Part shown: positions 51,767-62,927 of the stretch, in pieces
Layout: each line of letters starts with the position of its first letter
Numbering within the stretch: position 1 is the stretch's first letter
NCBI RefSeq assembly: GCF_039522025.1
Contig: NZ_BAAADB010000011.1
Span: forward strand, 1-64,000
Direction: 5' to 3'
DNA from: Deinococcus depolymerans
Lineage (GTDB): Bacteria > Deinococcota > Deinococci > Deinococcales > Deinococcaceae
DNA length: 64,000 nucleotides
Position numbers and translations under genes: made by a program
Notes under the pieces: model-generated
The model's input: only the letters and a program-made list of their open reading frames with translations
Told to the model about the DNA's origin: nothing
The model's database searches: none

Positions 51767-52324
51767 TCAGGCGCGGCTGAGGTAAGCGCCCGTGCGGGTA
51801 TCCACCTTCACGCTGGTGTCCTGCTCCACGAACAGCGGCACCTGCACCACGGCCCCGGTCTCCAGCTTGGCGGGCTTGGTGCCGCCGGAAACGGTGTCGC
51901 CACGCACGCCGGGGTCGGTCTCCACGATCTTCAGGATCACCTGGTTGGGCAGGGTGATGCTCAGCGCCTTCTCGCCGTACATCGCCACCTCGATCTCGGT
52001 GTTCTCCTTCATGAATTTCGCGGCGTCACCCACCAGCGCCGGCGAGAGCGTCACCTGCTCGAAGGTGTCCATGTCCATGAACATGAAGTCCTCGCCGTCC
52101 TTGTACAGGTACTGCATCTTCTTGCCCTCGACGTAGATGTCCTGCAGCTTCTCACCGCTGTTGAAGGTGCGGTCCACGATGGCGCCGGACTCCATGTTCC
52201 GGAACTTCGTGACGACCTTCGCGCCGCCGCGACCCATCTTCAGGTGCGAGTAATCCAGGCATTCCCACAGGCCGCCGTCCATCTCCACTTTGGTGCCGTT
52301 GCGCAGTTCAGTAACGCTGATCAT
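51767..52324 (-). CDS. efp: elongation factor P
   Basis: 185 aa. MISVTELRNGTKVEMDGGLWECLDYSHLKMGRGGAKVVTKFRNMESGAIVDRTFNSGEKL is domain I; the loop carrying the modification site reads KMGRGGA, so the position that is Lys or Arg in other EF-Ps falls in a G-R-G-G context here. Domain III ends VKVDTRTGAYLSRA. Relieves ribosome stalling at polyproline. AAAGGAG precedes the ATG. The order efp-accB-accC is common in bacteria. Confidence 0.97.
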   Translation of the reverse strand: MISVTELRNGTKVEMDGGLWECLDYSHLKMGRGGAKVVTKFRNMESGAIVDRTFNSGEKLQDIYVEGKKMQYLYKDGEDFMFMDMDTFEQVTLSPALVGDAAKFMKENTEIEVAMYGEKALSITLPNQVILKIVETDPGVRGDTVSGGTKPAKLETGAVVQVPLFVEQDTSVKVDTRTGAYLSRA

Positions 52325-52562
52325 GTCATTCTCCTTTTTTCTAGCCGGGGCCGCCTCCGCACCGCCCGCCGCCAGGCAGGGGCGCGGGGAGCCGCGCGGC
52401 AACGCATAGGAGTCTAGCAGACCCCCCCTCAACCCTTCCACCGGGCGGGGCGCGTTTGCTATGCTGTCACGGTTGCACGTCCGCCCCCGCCCCCGGACCG
52501 ACCCCGCCGGGTCCCGGCGCGCGGCGAGAGCGAGGCGGCGAAGAACGCCAAGGAGAGAGCAC

Positions 52563-53240
52563 ATGGAACTGAACGCCAAACCCCGCAAGAGCCAGGAGAA
52601 ACTGGCCGAAGGCATGATCCCCGCCGTCGCCTACAACAAGGAGAACAACGTCTCCTTCGCCATCGACAAGAAGGCCTTCGACCGCGCCTTCCGCACGCAG
52701 AGCACCACCGGCCTGTTCGACATCACCGTCGAGGGCGGCGAGACCTTCCCCGCGCTGGTCAAGACCGTGCAGATGGACAAGCGCAAGCGCACCCCCATCC
52801 ACGTCGACTTCTACATGGTCACCTACGGTGAACCCGTCGAAGTGAACGTGCCCGTCCACACCACCGGCAAGAGCCAGGGCGTCGTCATGGGCGGCCTGCT
52901 CGACATCGTCGTTCACAACCTCGCCGTGATCGCCCCCGGCCCCCGCCGCATTCCCCAGGAACTCGTCGTGGACGTCACCAAGCTCGCCATCGGTGACCAC
53001 GTCACCGCCGGCCAGATCAAACTCCCGGAAGGCGTGAAGCTCGCCGCCGACGCCGACCAGGTCGTCATCAGCGTGCTGCCTCCCCGCCTCAGCGACGGCG
53101 AAGCCGCCGCCGAGGAGCAGGCCGCCCAGGTGGCCGGCATGGTCGCCAGCGGCGAACTCAGCGAGGAAGCCGCCACGGCCGTCCTCGAGGGCGAAGCCAG
53201 CCTGGACGACGTCAAGGCCGACGACACCAGCGAAGCCTGA
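52563..53240 (+). CDS. rplY: 50S ribosomal protein L25/general stress protein CTC
   Basis: 225 aa. N-terminal L25 domain binding 5S rRNA (MELNAKPRKSQEKLAEGMIPAVAYNKENN, then IHVDFYMVTYGEPVEVNVPVHTTGKSQGV) and the beta-rich CTC domain (PQELVVDVTKLAIGDHVTAGQIKLPEGVKL), plus a helical acidic C-terminus (about 185-225). The three-domain layout is typical of Deinococcus L25. AAGGAG before the ATG; a TATGCT hexamer about 100 bases upstream is the likely -10. Confidence 0.96.
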   Translation: MELNAKPRKSQEKLAEGMIPAVAYNKENNVSFAIDKKAFDRAFRTQSTTGLFDITVEGGETFPALVKTVQMDKRKRTPIHVDFYMVTYGEPVEVNVPVHTTGKSQGVVMGGLLDIVVHNLAVIAPGPRRIPQELVVDVTKLAIGDHVTAGQIKLPEGVKLAADADQVVISVLPPRLSDGEAAAEEQAAQVAGMVASGELSEEAATAVLEGEASLDDVKADDTSEA

Positions 53241-53251
53241 TCCCAGGCGAC

Positions 53252-53292
53252 AGGGCCGCCCCCCTCCCACACCGGGAGGGGGGCGGCCCCTT
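53252..53292 (+). terminator. rplY terminator
   Basis: Strong 16-bp GC stem (GGGCCGCCCCCCTCCC with its complement, 53253-53290) followed by TTCTGT, 12 bases after the stop. Confidence 0.88.
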
Positions 53293-53448
53293 CTGTCCCG
53301 GCCCTGCCTGCGCCGCCTGGCCTGCCGGGTGTCCGGTCTGCAGGGACGTCCCCGGCCACTTGAGGGCGGCCTGCCGGGGGGCGGCAGCCGCGCCTCTGCC
53401 CGTGAGCGGCGTCCCCGCACGGGAAACCCTGCCCCCCATGAACCACAC

Positions 53449-53478
53449 GAACGACCGCCCCCACGGGGGCGGTCGTTC
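53449..53478 (-). terminator. terminator of the secreted repeat protein gene
   Basis: Perfect 13-14-bp inverted repeat (GAACGACCGCCCCC, loop ACG) 18 bases after the stop of the minus-strand gene. Confidence 0.75.
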
Positions 53479-53495
53479 ACAGCCGGAGGCTGGCG

Positions 53496-54401
53496 TCAGG
53501 GCTGGCCGGGCGTGACCGGCGCGGGGGCCGGGGCGTCCGTGCCGGGCTCCCCGGGCGCGGGGACCGGGACGGTGTCCGCCGGGGTGGCCGGCGTGCCCCC
53601 GGCCGGACCGGTGGAGTCGTCCGGGCCGGGTGCGGGTTCCGTGGGGGCGTCGGTGGGGGCGCCATCCGGCCTGGCCTGCGGACCGGTCACCGCGCCGGCC
53701 GGCACGCGGGCCAGGGCCACGACCGTCACGCCGAACGACTCGCGGCGGCTCAGTTCGAACTGCTGATCGTCGCGGGACAGCAGGACGCGGTCCCCCGTTC
53801 CGGCCTCACCGACCGGGGTGTACCCGTCGGCCTGCAGGGCTTCCAGGGTGCGGGGCAGCGCGTCCCTGGTGCCGGCCGCGTAGATCAGCGCCTCCCCCAG
53901 CACGGTCGGCACGGTCTTCAGGACCTTCTCGCCGTCCAGGACCGGGACCTTCACGCTGCCCGGCTCGGGCAGGCCGGGCGCAGCAGTCCCGGCCGGCGCC
54001 GTATCGGTCGGGGCCGCGCCGCTGGGAGCCGTGTCGGCCGGGGCCGAGTCCGTGGCCGGGGCGGTGTCGGCCGGAGTCCCGACAGGTGCCGGGTCCGCGG
54101 GTGCGGTGTCGGCCGGGGTGGCGGGTGCAGTCTCGACCGGGGCGCTACCGGCCGGGGCGCTACCGGCCGGGGCGGTGTCGGTCGGGGTGGGCGTCGCCGG
54201 CCCCGACCCGGTGGCCGGCAGCCCCAGGTTCGGGACCTGCTCCGTGACCGGCGTCGTCACGGGCGGCGTGCCCAGGGCCGGCGTGCCGCCCGGAGCGGTC
54301 TGGGCGAAGGCGGGCGCACCGGCCAGCAGGCCCAGCGTGAGCAGCCCCAGCAGGTGACGGGAGCGGGCAGGAACGAAGCGGGTGGTTTCAGTGGAACGCA
54401 T
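53496..54401 (-). CDS. secreted Pro/Ala/Thr-rich repeat protein
   Basis: 301 aa. Signal peptide (hydrophobic about 16-33, cleavage after AFA-QT). Residues 35-145 and 235-301 are low-complexity repeats of the PADTAP / PAGSAP type, encoded by imperfect 18-bp tandem units (for example 54120-54190). They surround a folded domain of about 85 residues (VPVLDGEKVLKTVPTVLGEALIYAAGTRDALPRTLEALQADGY...QQFELSRRESFGVTVVALARV). Likely an exported, partly disordered cell-envelope protein. Family unknown. Confidence 0.78.
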   Translation of the reverse strand: MRSTETTRFVPARSRHLLGLLTLGLLAGAPAFAQTAPGGTPALGTPPVTTPVTEQVPNLGLPATGSGPATPTPTDTAPAGSAPAGSAPVETAPATPADTAPADPAPVGTPADTAPATDSAPADTAPSGAAPTDTAPAGTAAPGLPEPGSVKVPVLDGEKVLKTVPTVLGEALIYAAGTRDALPRTLEALQADGYTPVGEAGTGDRVLLSRDDQQFELSRRESFGVTVVALARVPAGAVTGPQARPDGAPTDAPTEPAPGPDDSTGPAGGTPATPADTVPVPAPGEPGTDAPAPAPVTPGQP

Positions 54402-54781
54402 GAGGCACCTCTTGATAGGCAGTGCCCGCCAGGAGCGGGTCAGTGCGGGAAAGTGAACGGCCCGGCGGGATCGCGGCCGTTCCTGCCCCTCACCATGCCG
54501 GGCGGACCTGCGCTTTCCCTGCGTGGACGCTCAAGGGCGCCCCCCCGCTCGGCTCAGGACAGGCACGCGAATCCCTCACCTGCCTCAGCCGGCCGTCAGG
54601 GACCCCTCACCCCATCGCCCGCCCACCGCGCCGCCGCACGCGCCGCAGGGGACCCGCGTTACCACATCCGGCCCGGCCGGCGGATGGGCGCGTGTCCTCA
54701 CGCCCACACCCCCACGGACACGCATCACCAGCGGCCCCGACCCCGCCGACCCTCATTTACCCGTCAGGAACTGCCAGGTCA
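54402..54781. other. intergenic region without recognised gene
   Basis: 380 bp between the start of the secreted repeat gene and repeat copy i. It should contain the promoter of that gene, but no convincing -35/-10 pair was found. Open frames across it have no start signal and match nothing. Confidence 0.6.
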
Positions 54782-54936
54782 TACGGACTCCGATTGAATG
54801 GGCTGCAAAGCCCGCTGGGTCCGAGCGGATGCGACCCGGAGAGCTGCTCCGCAGAGAAGGAGAGAAACGGGTTCCGGACGTGGAGCTGGCAATCCGGTGA
54901 AGTTCCGGATTGTCGGCGAAACAAACGGAATCCGTA
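54782..54936 (+). repeat. TNA-flanked MITE-like repeat, copy i (long form)
   Basis: 155 bp, TACGGACTCCG to GGAATCCGTA, with TCA on both sides (54779-54781 and 54937-54939). The right flank is followed by a 14-bp direct duplication (ATCAGGAGCCGC at 54936 and again at 54951), the second copy of which contains the TGA stop of the next gene. Confidence 0.92.
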
Positions 54937-54951
54937 TCAGGAGCCGCCCCA

Positions 54952-56034
54952 TCAGGAGCCGCGCAGACACGCGGCCCGTTCCGCCTGCGGCCGGCGACTG
55001 CACACCCGCGCCGCCTCGGTGAACGCCGGCAGGTGCCCATCCACCCGGGCCAGCAGCGCCTGGAAATCCGGGACCATCGTCGCGTACGCCGCCACCGCCC
55101 CCAGCGCCGCGTTGTTCACACCCCGCGCGAAGTAAGCGTCGTACCCCGCGTACCCGCCCCACGACGCCTTCAACGCCCCGTAGCGGGCGTGCAGGGCCGC
55201 CAGCACCGCCGCCTTCCGCGTGCGCCGGTCAGCGTCCGGCAGGTCCGGCTGCGCGTACAGCGCCTCCAGCTGCGCGCGGGCGTCCAGCAGCAGCGCCTCG
55301 AATGCCGCCTGCCGCGCCTGCGCCGCCCGGTCCTGCTCGCGCAGCTCCGGCGTGCCGTGCGCGGCCAGCCAGCGGCGCATGCCTTCCTCCTCGACCGCCG
55401 TGGCGTACGACTCGTTGAACACCGTGTCACCCGGCACGTACAGGTCCGGGTGGGCCAGCTCGTGAATCACCGTGCGGATCAGCGTGGCGTCCGGGTACGC
55501 CAGCATGGTCGACAGCAGCGGGTCCTTCAGGTACCCCAGCGTGGAGTAAGCACTCACGCCGCCCACGCTCACGTCCCGGCCCGCCGCGCGCCGCTCCTGC
55601 GCGTACGCCCGCGCGTCCGCCTCGGCAAAGTACCCCCGGTACCCCACGCAGCCCGCCACCGGGAAACACGACGTGTCCAGCGTCACGCTGAACTCCGGCG
55701 CGGAGAACACGTTCCACACCACGAACGGACGCCCGACATCCACGAACGTCAGGAAAGACCCGTGATCCGGCAGGCCCAGCCCGCCCGCCGCCTCGGACGC
55801 CACCGCAAACGCCCGCACGTCCGACGCCAACTGCAACTTGCGCCGCAGCTCCGGCCGCGTGGCCGGGTCCGCCAGGGCCGCCTCGACCGGCCGCGCCCGC
55901 CGCAGCAGATCCAGCTGCCCGCCCGCCGCCTGCGTCAGGTACCGCACGTCCGCGCACCCACTCAGGGCCAGCACGGCGGCCACCGCGCCCAGCACCAGAC
56001 CCGCCCGCACACGCCGCCCCCCTGCCCACCTCAC
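54952..56034 (-). CDS. lipoprotein, putative zinc aminopeptidase
   Basis: 360 aa from the GTG at 56034. Lipobox LALSGC near residue 29 marks export and lipid anchoring. The catalytic-looking segment TVIHELAHPDLYVPGDTVFNESYATAVEEEG has HELAH with a downstream Glu (NESYA), as in the predicted aminopeptidase family PF10023; the rest (GYRGYFAEADARAYAQERRAAGRDVSVGGVSAYSTLGYLKDPLLSTML) also fits that family. The GTG overlaps the stop of a leaderless 5-codon micro-ORF. Confidence 0.85.
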   Translation of the reverse strand: MRWAGGRRVRAGLVLGAVAAVLALSGCADVRYLTQAAGGQLDLLRRARPVEAALADPATRPELRRKLQLASDVRAFAVASEAAGGLGLPDHGSFLTFVDVGRPFVVWNVFSAPEFSVTLDTSCFPVAGCVGYRGYFAEADARAYAQERRAAGRDVSVGGVSAYSTLGYLKDPLLSTMLAYPDATLIRTVIHELAHPDLYVPGDTVFNESYATAVEEEGMRRWLAAHGTPELREQDRAAQARQAAFEALLLDARAQLEALYAQPDLPDADRRTRKAAVLAALHARYGALKASWGGYAGYDAYFARGVNNAALGAVAAYATMVPDFQALLARVDGHLPAFTEAARVCSRRPQAERAACLRGS

Positions 56035-56048
56035 GCTGACCGCCTCAT
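56031..56048 (-). CDS. leaderless micro-ORF MRRSA coupled to the aminopeptidase gene
   Basis: CATACT (56061-56056) is followed after seven bases by ATG (56048). The five-codon frame ends in TGA overlapping the GTG of the aminopeptidase gene (GTGA). Same design as at 21612-21629. Confidence 0.42.
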   Translation of the reverse strand: MRRSA

Positions 56049-56141
56049 GCGGCCCAGTATGCCCCGCCCACGCACACCCGCAAAAAGCGTAAGGTGAACC
56101 CCGCACCCACAACCCACCCGGACGTTCAGGAGGTTTCACCC

Positions 56142-56444
56142 ATGATCATCTCCCACGGCACCCTCAGCGCCCCCACCGAACACGCCGGGCAGGTCCGCGC
56201 CCTGCTGACCCGGATCGCGCAGGCCACCCGGCAGGAACGCGGCTGCCAGCTGTACGTCGTCTCCGAGGTCCTGGAACGGCCCGGTCACTTCCTGATCACG
56301 GAACACTGGCACTCCATGCAGGACATGCAAGCGCACCTCGCGCTGCCCGGCGTGGCCGAGGCCGTCGCCGCTGTCCACGCCCTGGGCATCACCGACCTGA
56401 GCATCATCGCGTTCGAGGCAGACGCGCCCACGAAGATCATGTAG
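56142..56444 (+). CDS. antibiotic biosynthesis monooxygenase (ABM)-fold protein
   Basis: 100 aa. ABM/dimeric ferredoxin-like fold: MIISHGTLSAPTEHAGQVRALLTRIAQATRQERGCQLYVVSEVLERPGHFLITEHWHSMQDMQAHLALPGV, with the EHW-x-S-x-x-D-x-x-x-H signature typical of YgiN-like quinol monooxygenases. Small soluble oxygenase; substrate unknown. AGGAGG eight bases before the ATG. Divergent from the lipoprotein gene. Confidence 0.88.
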   Translation: MIISHGTLSAPTEHAGQVRALLTRIAQATRQERGCQLYVVSEVLERPGHFLITEHWHSMQDMQAHLALPGVAEAVAAVHALGITDLSIIAFEADAPTKIM

Positions 56445-56460
56445 CACACAGGCACGCCGG

Positions 56461-56820
56461 TCATTCACCCAGGAACGACTCCACCTCGATCACGAACCCG
56501 CCCGGCGCGTCGAAGTAGAACGTCAGGCGGCCGTGATTCCGCTGCGGTTCCGGCACCGTGAACCCGGCCGCCAGCAGCCGCTCCCGCACCGCCAGCACCT
56601 GCTCGGGCGTGTCCTGAAGGAAGCCCACGTGAAAGGACTTCGGGTACGCCACGTCCCGCGCGCGGAACATGGACAGCAGGAACCCGTCCGGGCCGCGCAG
56701 GAACGCCATGTGCTCGTTCACCGGCATGTCCGCCGTGCGCGAGAACCCGAAAAAGGTCTCCATGAGTGAAACGGTGCCCGGCACGTCCGTGACGCTCAGG
56801 TTCAGGTGATTCAGTCGCAT
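56461..56820 (-). CDS. VOC-superfamily (glyoxalase-like) protein
   Basis: 119 aa. MRLNHLNLSVTDVPGTVSLMETFFGF is the first beta-alpha-beta module with metal His; HVGFLQDTPEQVLAVRERLLAAGFTVPEPQRNHGRLTFYFDAPGGFVIEVESFLGE is the second with a terminal Glu. Metal-dependent lyase, dioxygenase or resistance protein; cannot be narrowed. The ATG lies six bases after TATCAA. Confidence 0.88.
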   Translation of the reverse strand: MRLNHLNLSVTDVPGTVSLMETFFGFSRTADMPVNEHMAFLRGPDGFLLSMFRARDVAYPKSFHVGFLQDTPEQVLAVRERLLAAGFTVPEPQRNHGRLTFYFDAPGGFVIEVESFLGE

Positions 56821-56965
56821 GCGCCCTTGATACCCCGCCGCGCCCCCACGAAGTGCACGCCCACCCGCAAACGCCCCGGCCGCGCAAGGCCGCATGAAGG
56901 CCGCCTCGCCGCTCCATGAATCCCGCCGCACCCGCCCGCCCAGCCCGCCCCGTAGCGTGGCAGGT

Positions 56966-57382
56966 ATGCCCGACCAGAAGATGACCCGGCTGGCCCGCAA
57001 GATGCGCGGCCTGGACCTGTGCCTGATGACCACCGTCACCAGCGACGGCCACCTCGCCTCCAGACCCATGAGCAACAACGGCGAGGTCGAGTACGACGGC
57101 ACCAGCTACTTCTTCACCTGGGCGGACTCCCGCACCGCACAGGACATCGGCAAGAACAGGCACGTGCAACTGAACTTCCGCGCCGAGAAGGAATTCCTGT
57201 TCGTGGCCGTGCAGGGCGAAGCCACCCTGACCACCGACCGCGACGCCATGCAGGAGCACTGGCAGGAGCAACTCACGCAGTGGTTCAAAGAAGGCCTGGA
57301 CACGCCCGGCCTGACCATGATCGAGGTCAAGGCCCGGCGCGTGAACTGGTGGGGCGAGGAAGACGGCGAGATCGAACTGTGA
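56966..57382 (+). CDS. pyridoxamine-phosphate-oxidase-like flavoprotein (general stress 26 type)
   Basis: 138 aa. FMN split-barrel pattern of the general-stress family: MRGLDLCLMTTVTSDGHLASRPMSNNGEVEYDGTSYFFTWADSRTAQDIGKNRHVQLNFRAE, then VQGEATLTTDRDAM and a final VKARRVNWWGEEDGEIEL. Flavin- or F420-binding oxidoreductase of unknown substrate. The ATG lies seven bases after TAGCGT (leaderless). Confidence 0.88.
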   Translation: MPDQKMTRLARKMRGLDLCLMTTVTSDGHLASRPMSNNGEVEYDGTSYFFTWADSRTAQDIGKNRHVQLNFRAEKEFLFVAVQGEATLTTDRDAMQEHWQEQLTQWFKEGLDTPGLTMIEVKARRVNWWGEEDGEIEL

Positions 57383-57459
57383 TCCGCACGCCGCCAGCAG
57401 CAGACAGCAGAGCGGTCAGCTCCCGCAGGAACTGACCGCCGCCGGGCACAGGCTGCTTA

Positions 57460-57593
57460 TACGGATTCCGTTTGTTTCGCCAACAATCCGGAACTTCACC
57501 GGATTGCTGGCTCCATGTCCGGAACCCGTGTTGCTCCCACTCGCATCCGCTCGGATTGAACGGGCTTTGCAGCCCATTTAATCGGAGTCCGTA
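57460..57593 (-). repeat. TNA-flanked MITE-like repeat, copy j
   Basis: 134 bp reverse copy, TACGGATTCCG to GGAGTCCGTA, with TTA on both sides (57457-57459 and 57594-57596). The right TTA is the TAA stop of sufD. Confidence 0.93.
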
Positions 57594-58946
<1,353 letters not shown>

Positions 58947-59023
58947 GAACCCTCCTTGATTTGCGTTGTTATGGGCATCCCCGGGCAGCGCGGCTGCTCC
59001 GGCGGGGGGAACCCCTCAGTCCG

Positions 59024-59115
59024 CTGCGCGGCCAGCTCCCCTCAAGGGGAGCCAGAAAGCGACTGCCCTGCCTCCCCTCAAGGGGAGGTGCCCCGGAGGG
59101 GCGGAGGGGTCGCCC
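59024..59115. repeat. intergenic repeat with CTCCCCTCAAGGGGAG palindromes between sufB and sufD
   Basis: Two copies of the hairpin CTCCCC-TCAA-GGGGAG (about 59036-59051 and 59076-59091) inside a segment with ACCCCTCAGTCCGCTGCGC at one end and GGAGGGGCGGAGGGGT at the other, which are roughly complementary. Looks like a mobile or REP-like unit inside the suf operon. A separate GCCTGCCGG..CCGGCAGGC hairpin (59142-59179) lies next to the sufB stop. Confidence 0.6.
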
Positions 59116-59141
59116 TGCGGCGTCGGTGATGAAGTCCGTCT

Positions 59142-59179
59142 GCCTGCCGGACCGGTGCGATGTGACCGGCCCGGCAGGC
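59142..59179 (-). terminator. hairpin immediately downstream of sufB
   Basis: 14-bp stem with one mismatch (GCCTGCCGGACCGG with CCGGCCCGGCAGGC). No T-run. It may partly terminate the sufCB transcript or protect its 3' end before sufD. Confidence 0.6.
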
Positions 59180-59188
59180 GAACGGAGA

Positions 59189-60595
<1,407 letters not shown>

Positions 60596-60612
60596 GGGGG
60601 TGCTCCTTCAGG

Positions 60613-60713
60613 GGGCAGATGGCAACTGGTCGAAGGCAGATGGCGCGGGCGCGGCTTGAGCTGTTGCTGGAGCGCTTCTGGCCCTCAGCCGTCTGCCTTC
60701 AGCCTTCTGCGGC
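60613..60713. repeat. intra-operonic repeat between sufC and sufB (CAGATGGCAGAAGGC family)
   Basis: GCAGATGGC occurs twice (about 60615 and 60644) and pairs with GTCTGCCTTC and GCCTTCTGC near the sufC stop (about 60691-60709). Related to the accB-accC spacer repeat at 50961. Confidence 0.55.
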
Positions 60714-60714
60714 G

Positions 60715-61470
<756 letters not shown>

Positions 61471-61501
61471 GCGGGCTCCTTGGGGAATCAGGGGGTTTTG
61501 T

Positions 61502-61556
61502 TAGGAATGATTCCTACTTACGGGCCTATTTTACCCGCATCGCCCCTTAAAGTCGA
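61502..61556 (-). promoter_or_regulatory. suf promoter with 15-bp palindromic operator
   Basis: Minus strand: -35-like TCGACT (61556-61551), 17-bp spacer, -10 TAAAAT (61533-61528). Just downstream is the perfect palindrome TAGGAAT-G-ATTCCTA (61502-61516), AT-rich in a GC-rich region. An iron- or cluster-responsive repressor is the natural candidate; the regulator is not in the window. Confidence 0.7.
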
Positions 61557-61783
61557 GTGATTCACTGCGGATTCTGCGGGGGCGCGGCGCGCGGGAGGCG
61601 GGATGCGGCGCCGGGCGACACTGGGGCGTGGAAGCGGGGGAAGCCCCCGCCCGACCGGTGATGGCCGGAGAACCACACGCGCCACCCCCGTGAACGCCCC
61701 ACGCACCCGCCCCGCCCCCCTCATGAGGCCCGCGCACGCCCCTTTCACGCTTGCCACGCCCCTGCGTGCTACCCGTGGGGCAC

Positions 61784-62470
61784 ATGAACGTCATTGATCT
61801 CCTCCGCGCCGCCGGACCCCTGCTGTGGGTCCTGCTGGCCCTGTCCGTGTACGTCGTGTACCTGAGTGCCGCCCGCGCCCAGGCACTCTCCCGCCTGGGC
61901 GCGGACGCCCGCACCCTGATCGAACGCGCCCGCGCCGTCACCGCCGAGAGCGGCCCGGCCGCCGCGCTGGCCGAGGTGGACCGCGCCGCCCACCCCAGCC
62001 CGGCCGCGCAGGTCCTGCGGGCCGGACTGGCCCGCGCCGACCGCGGCGCTGAGGCCGCGCAGGCCGCCATGCAGTCCGCGCTGCTGACCGAGGACGCCCG
62101 CCTGTACGCCGGCCTGGGCGCACTGGGCACCGCCGCGCAGATCGGCCCGCTGCTGGGCCTGCTGGGCACCGTGATCGGCATGGTGCGGTCGTTCCTGGTG
62201 TTCAGTCAGACGACCAACCCCACGCCCGCGCAGCTGGGCACCGGGATCAGCGAGGCGCTGGTCAACACGGCGGCCGGGCTGGCCGTGGCGATCATCGCGT
62301 ACGTGTGCCGCAACGCCCTGCGTCTGAAAGCCGACCGGCTGGCCCTGCAGGCCGAACAGGTGCGCGAGGACCTGCCGGGCTGGCTGACCCGCCCCGTGCC
62401 GGCGGCCCGCCCGGCCGTGCCGGCTGCGCCCCTGCCGGACGTCGCGCTGAGCTTCGGCGGAACGCCGTGA
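61784..62470 (+). CDS. exbB: MotA/TolQ/ExbB proton channel protein
   Basis: 228 aa. Three membrane segments: about 10-30, then 113-135 and 158-178. The family core is LGALGTAAQIGPLLGLLGTVIGMVRSFLVF...GISEALVNTAAGLAVAIIAYV, in which the LLGTVxGM and TaaGL segments form the proton channel. Energises outer-membrane transport with ExbD and TonB. The C-terminal tail is Pro/Ala-rich. First gene of exbB-exbD-tonB. Confidence 0.94.
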   Translation: MNVIDLLRAAGPLLWVLLALSVYVVYLSAARAQALSRLGADARTLIERARAVTAESGPAAALAEVDRAAHPSPAAQVLRAGLARADRGAEAAQAAMQSALLTEDARLYAGLGALGTAAQIGPLLGLLGTVIGMVRSFLVFSQTTNPTPAQLGTGISEALVNTAAGLAVAIIAYVCRNALRLKADRLALQAEQVREDLPGWLTRPVPAARPAVPAAPLPDVALSFGGTP

Positions 62471-62496
62471 GGGCTGGCGCCGTGGGGTCCGCGTGA
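62467..62496 (+). CDS. candidate bridging micro-ORF between exbB and exbD
   Basis: GTG at 62467 overlaps the exbB TGA (GTGA); nine codons later (MRAGAVGSA) the TGA overlaps the exbD GTG (GTGA). It links two genes separated by 22 bp with no Shine-Dalgarno site, the same design as 5013-5054. Confidence 0.35.
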   Translation: MRAGAVGSA

Positions 62497-62927
62497 GCGC
62501 CGCCCGCCGCCGCTTCCGGGAGGACACGGACACCGTGACCTTCGACTTCGCGCCCATGGTGGACATCGTGCTGCTGCTGCTGATCTTCTTCTTCCTGACC
62601 AGCAACCTGGGCGCCCGGCACAACGCCCTCCCGCTGGACCTGCCGCGCGCCAGCAGCACCGTGCAGGAAACCCCGGACCTGCCCATCGTGAGCGTCAGCC
62701 GCACCGGGCAGGTGTTCCTGAACGGCCAGGAAACCACCCTGACCCGCCTGCGCGGCGCGCTGGAGCCCCTGGCGAAAGCCTCGGGCGGAGTGGTGGGCCT
62801 GCGCGCCGACGAACGCGGCAATTACGGCACGGTCGTGCGGGTCATGGACGAGATCAAGCAGGCCGGAGGCTCCCGCCTGGCGCTCGGCACCCAGCCCGGC
62901 GGCGCGGCGGGGGAGGGCGCGCCGTGA
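62493..62927 (+). CDS. exbD: ExbD/TolR biopolymer transport protein
   Basis: 144 aa. One N-terminal membrane helix with the proton-accepting Asp in FDFAPMVDIVLLLLIFFFLTS, then a periplasmic domain (LPLDLPRASSTVQETPDLPIVSVSRTGQVFLNGQETTL...VGLRADERGNYGTVVRVMDEIKQAG), all typical of ExbD/TolR. GTG start coupled to the preceding micro-ORF; GTGA overlap with the TonB-like gene. Confidence 0.95.
   Translation: MSAARRRFREDTDTVTFDFAPMVDIVLLLLIFFFLTSNLGARHNALPLDLPRASSTVQETPDLPIVSVSRTGQVFLNGQETTLTRLRGALEPLAKASGGVVGLRADERGNYGTVVRVMDEIKQAGGSRLALGTQPGGAAGEGAP

Noticed and set aside
54354..54797. 147-codon plus-strand frame upstream of repeat copy i
   Set aside because: No start signal, overlaps the signal-peptide region of the minus-strand gene and runs into the repeat.
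61627..61645. GCGGGGGAAGCCCCCGC hairpin upstream of exbB as a terminator
   Set aside because: No gene ends on either strand next to it and there is no T-run; it may be incidental in GC-rich DNA.
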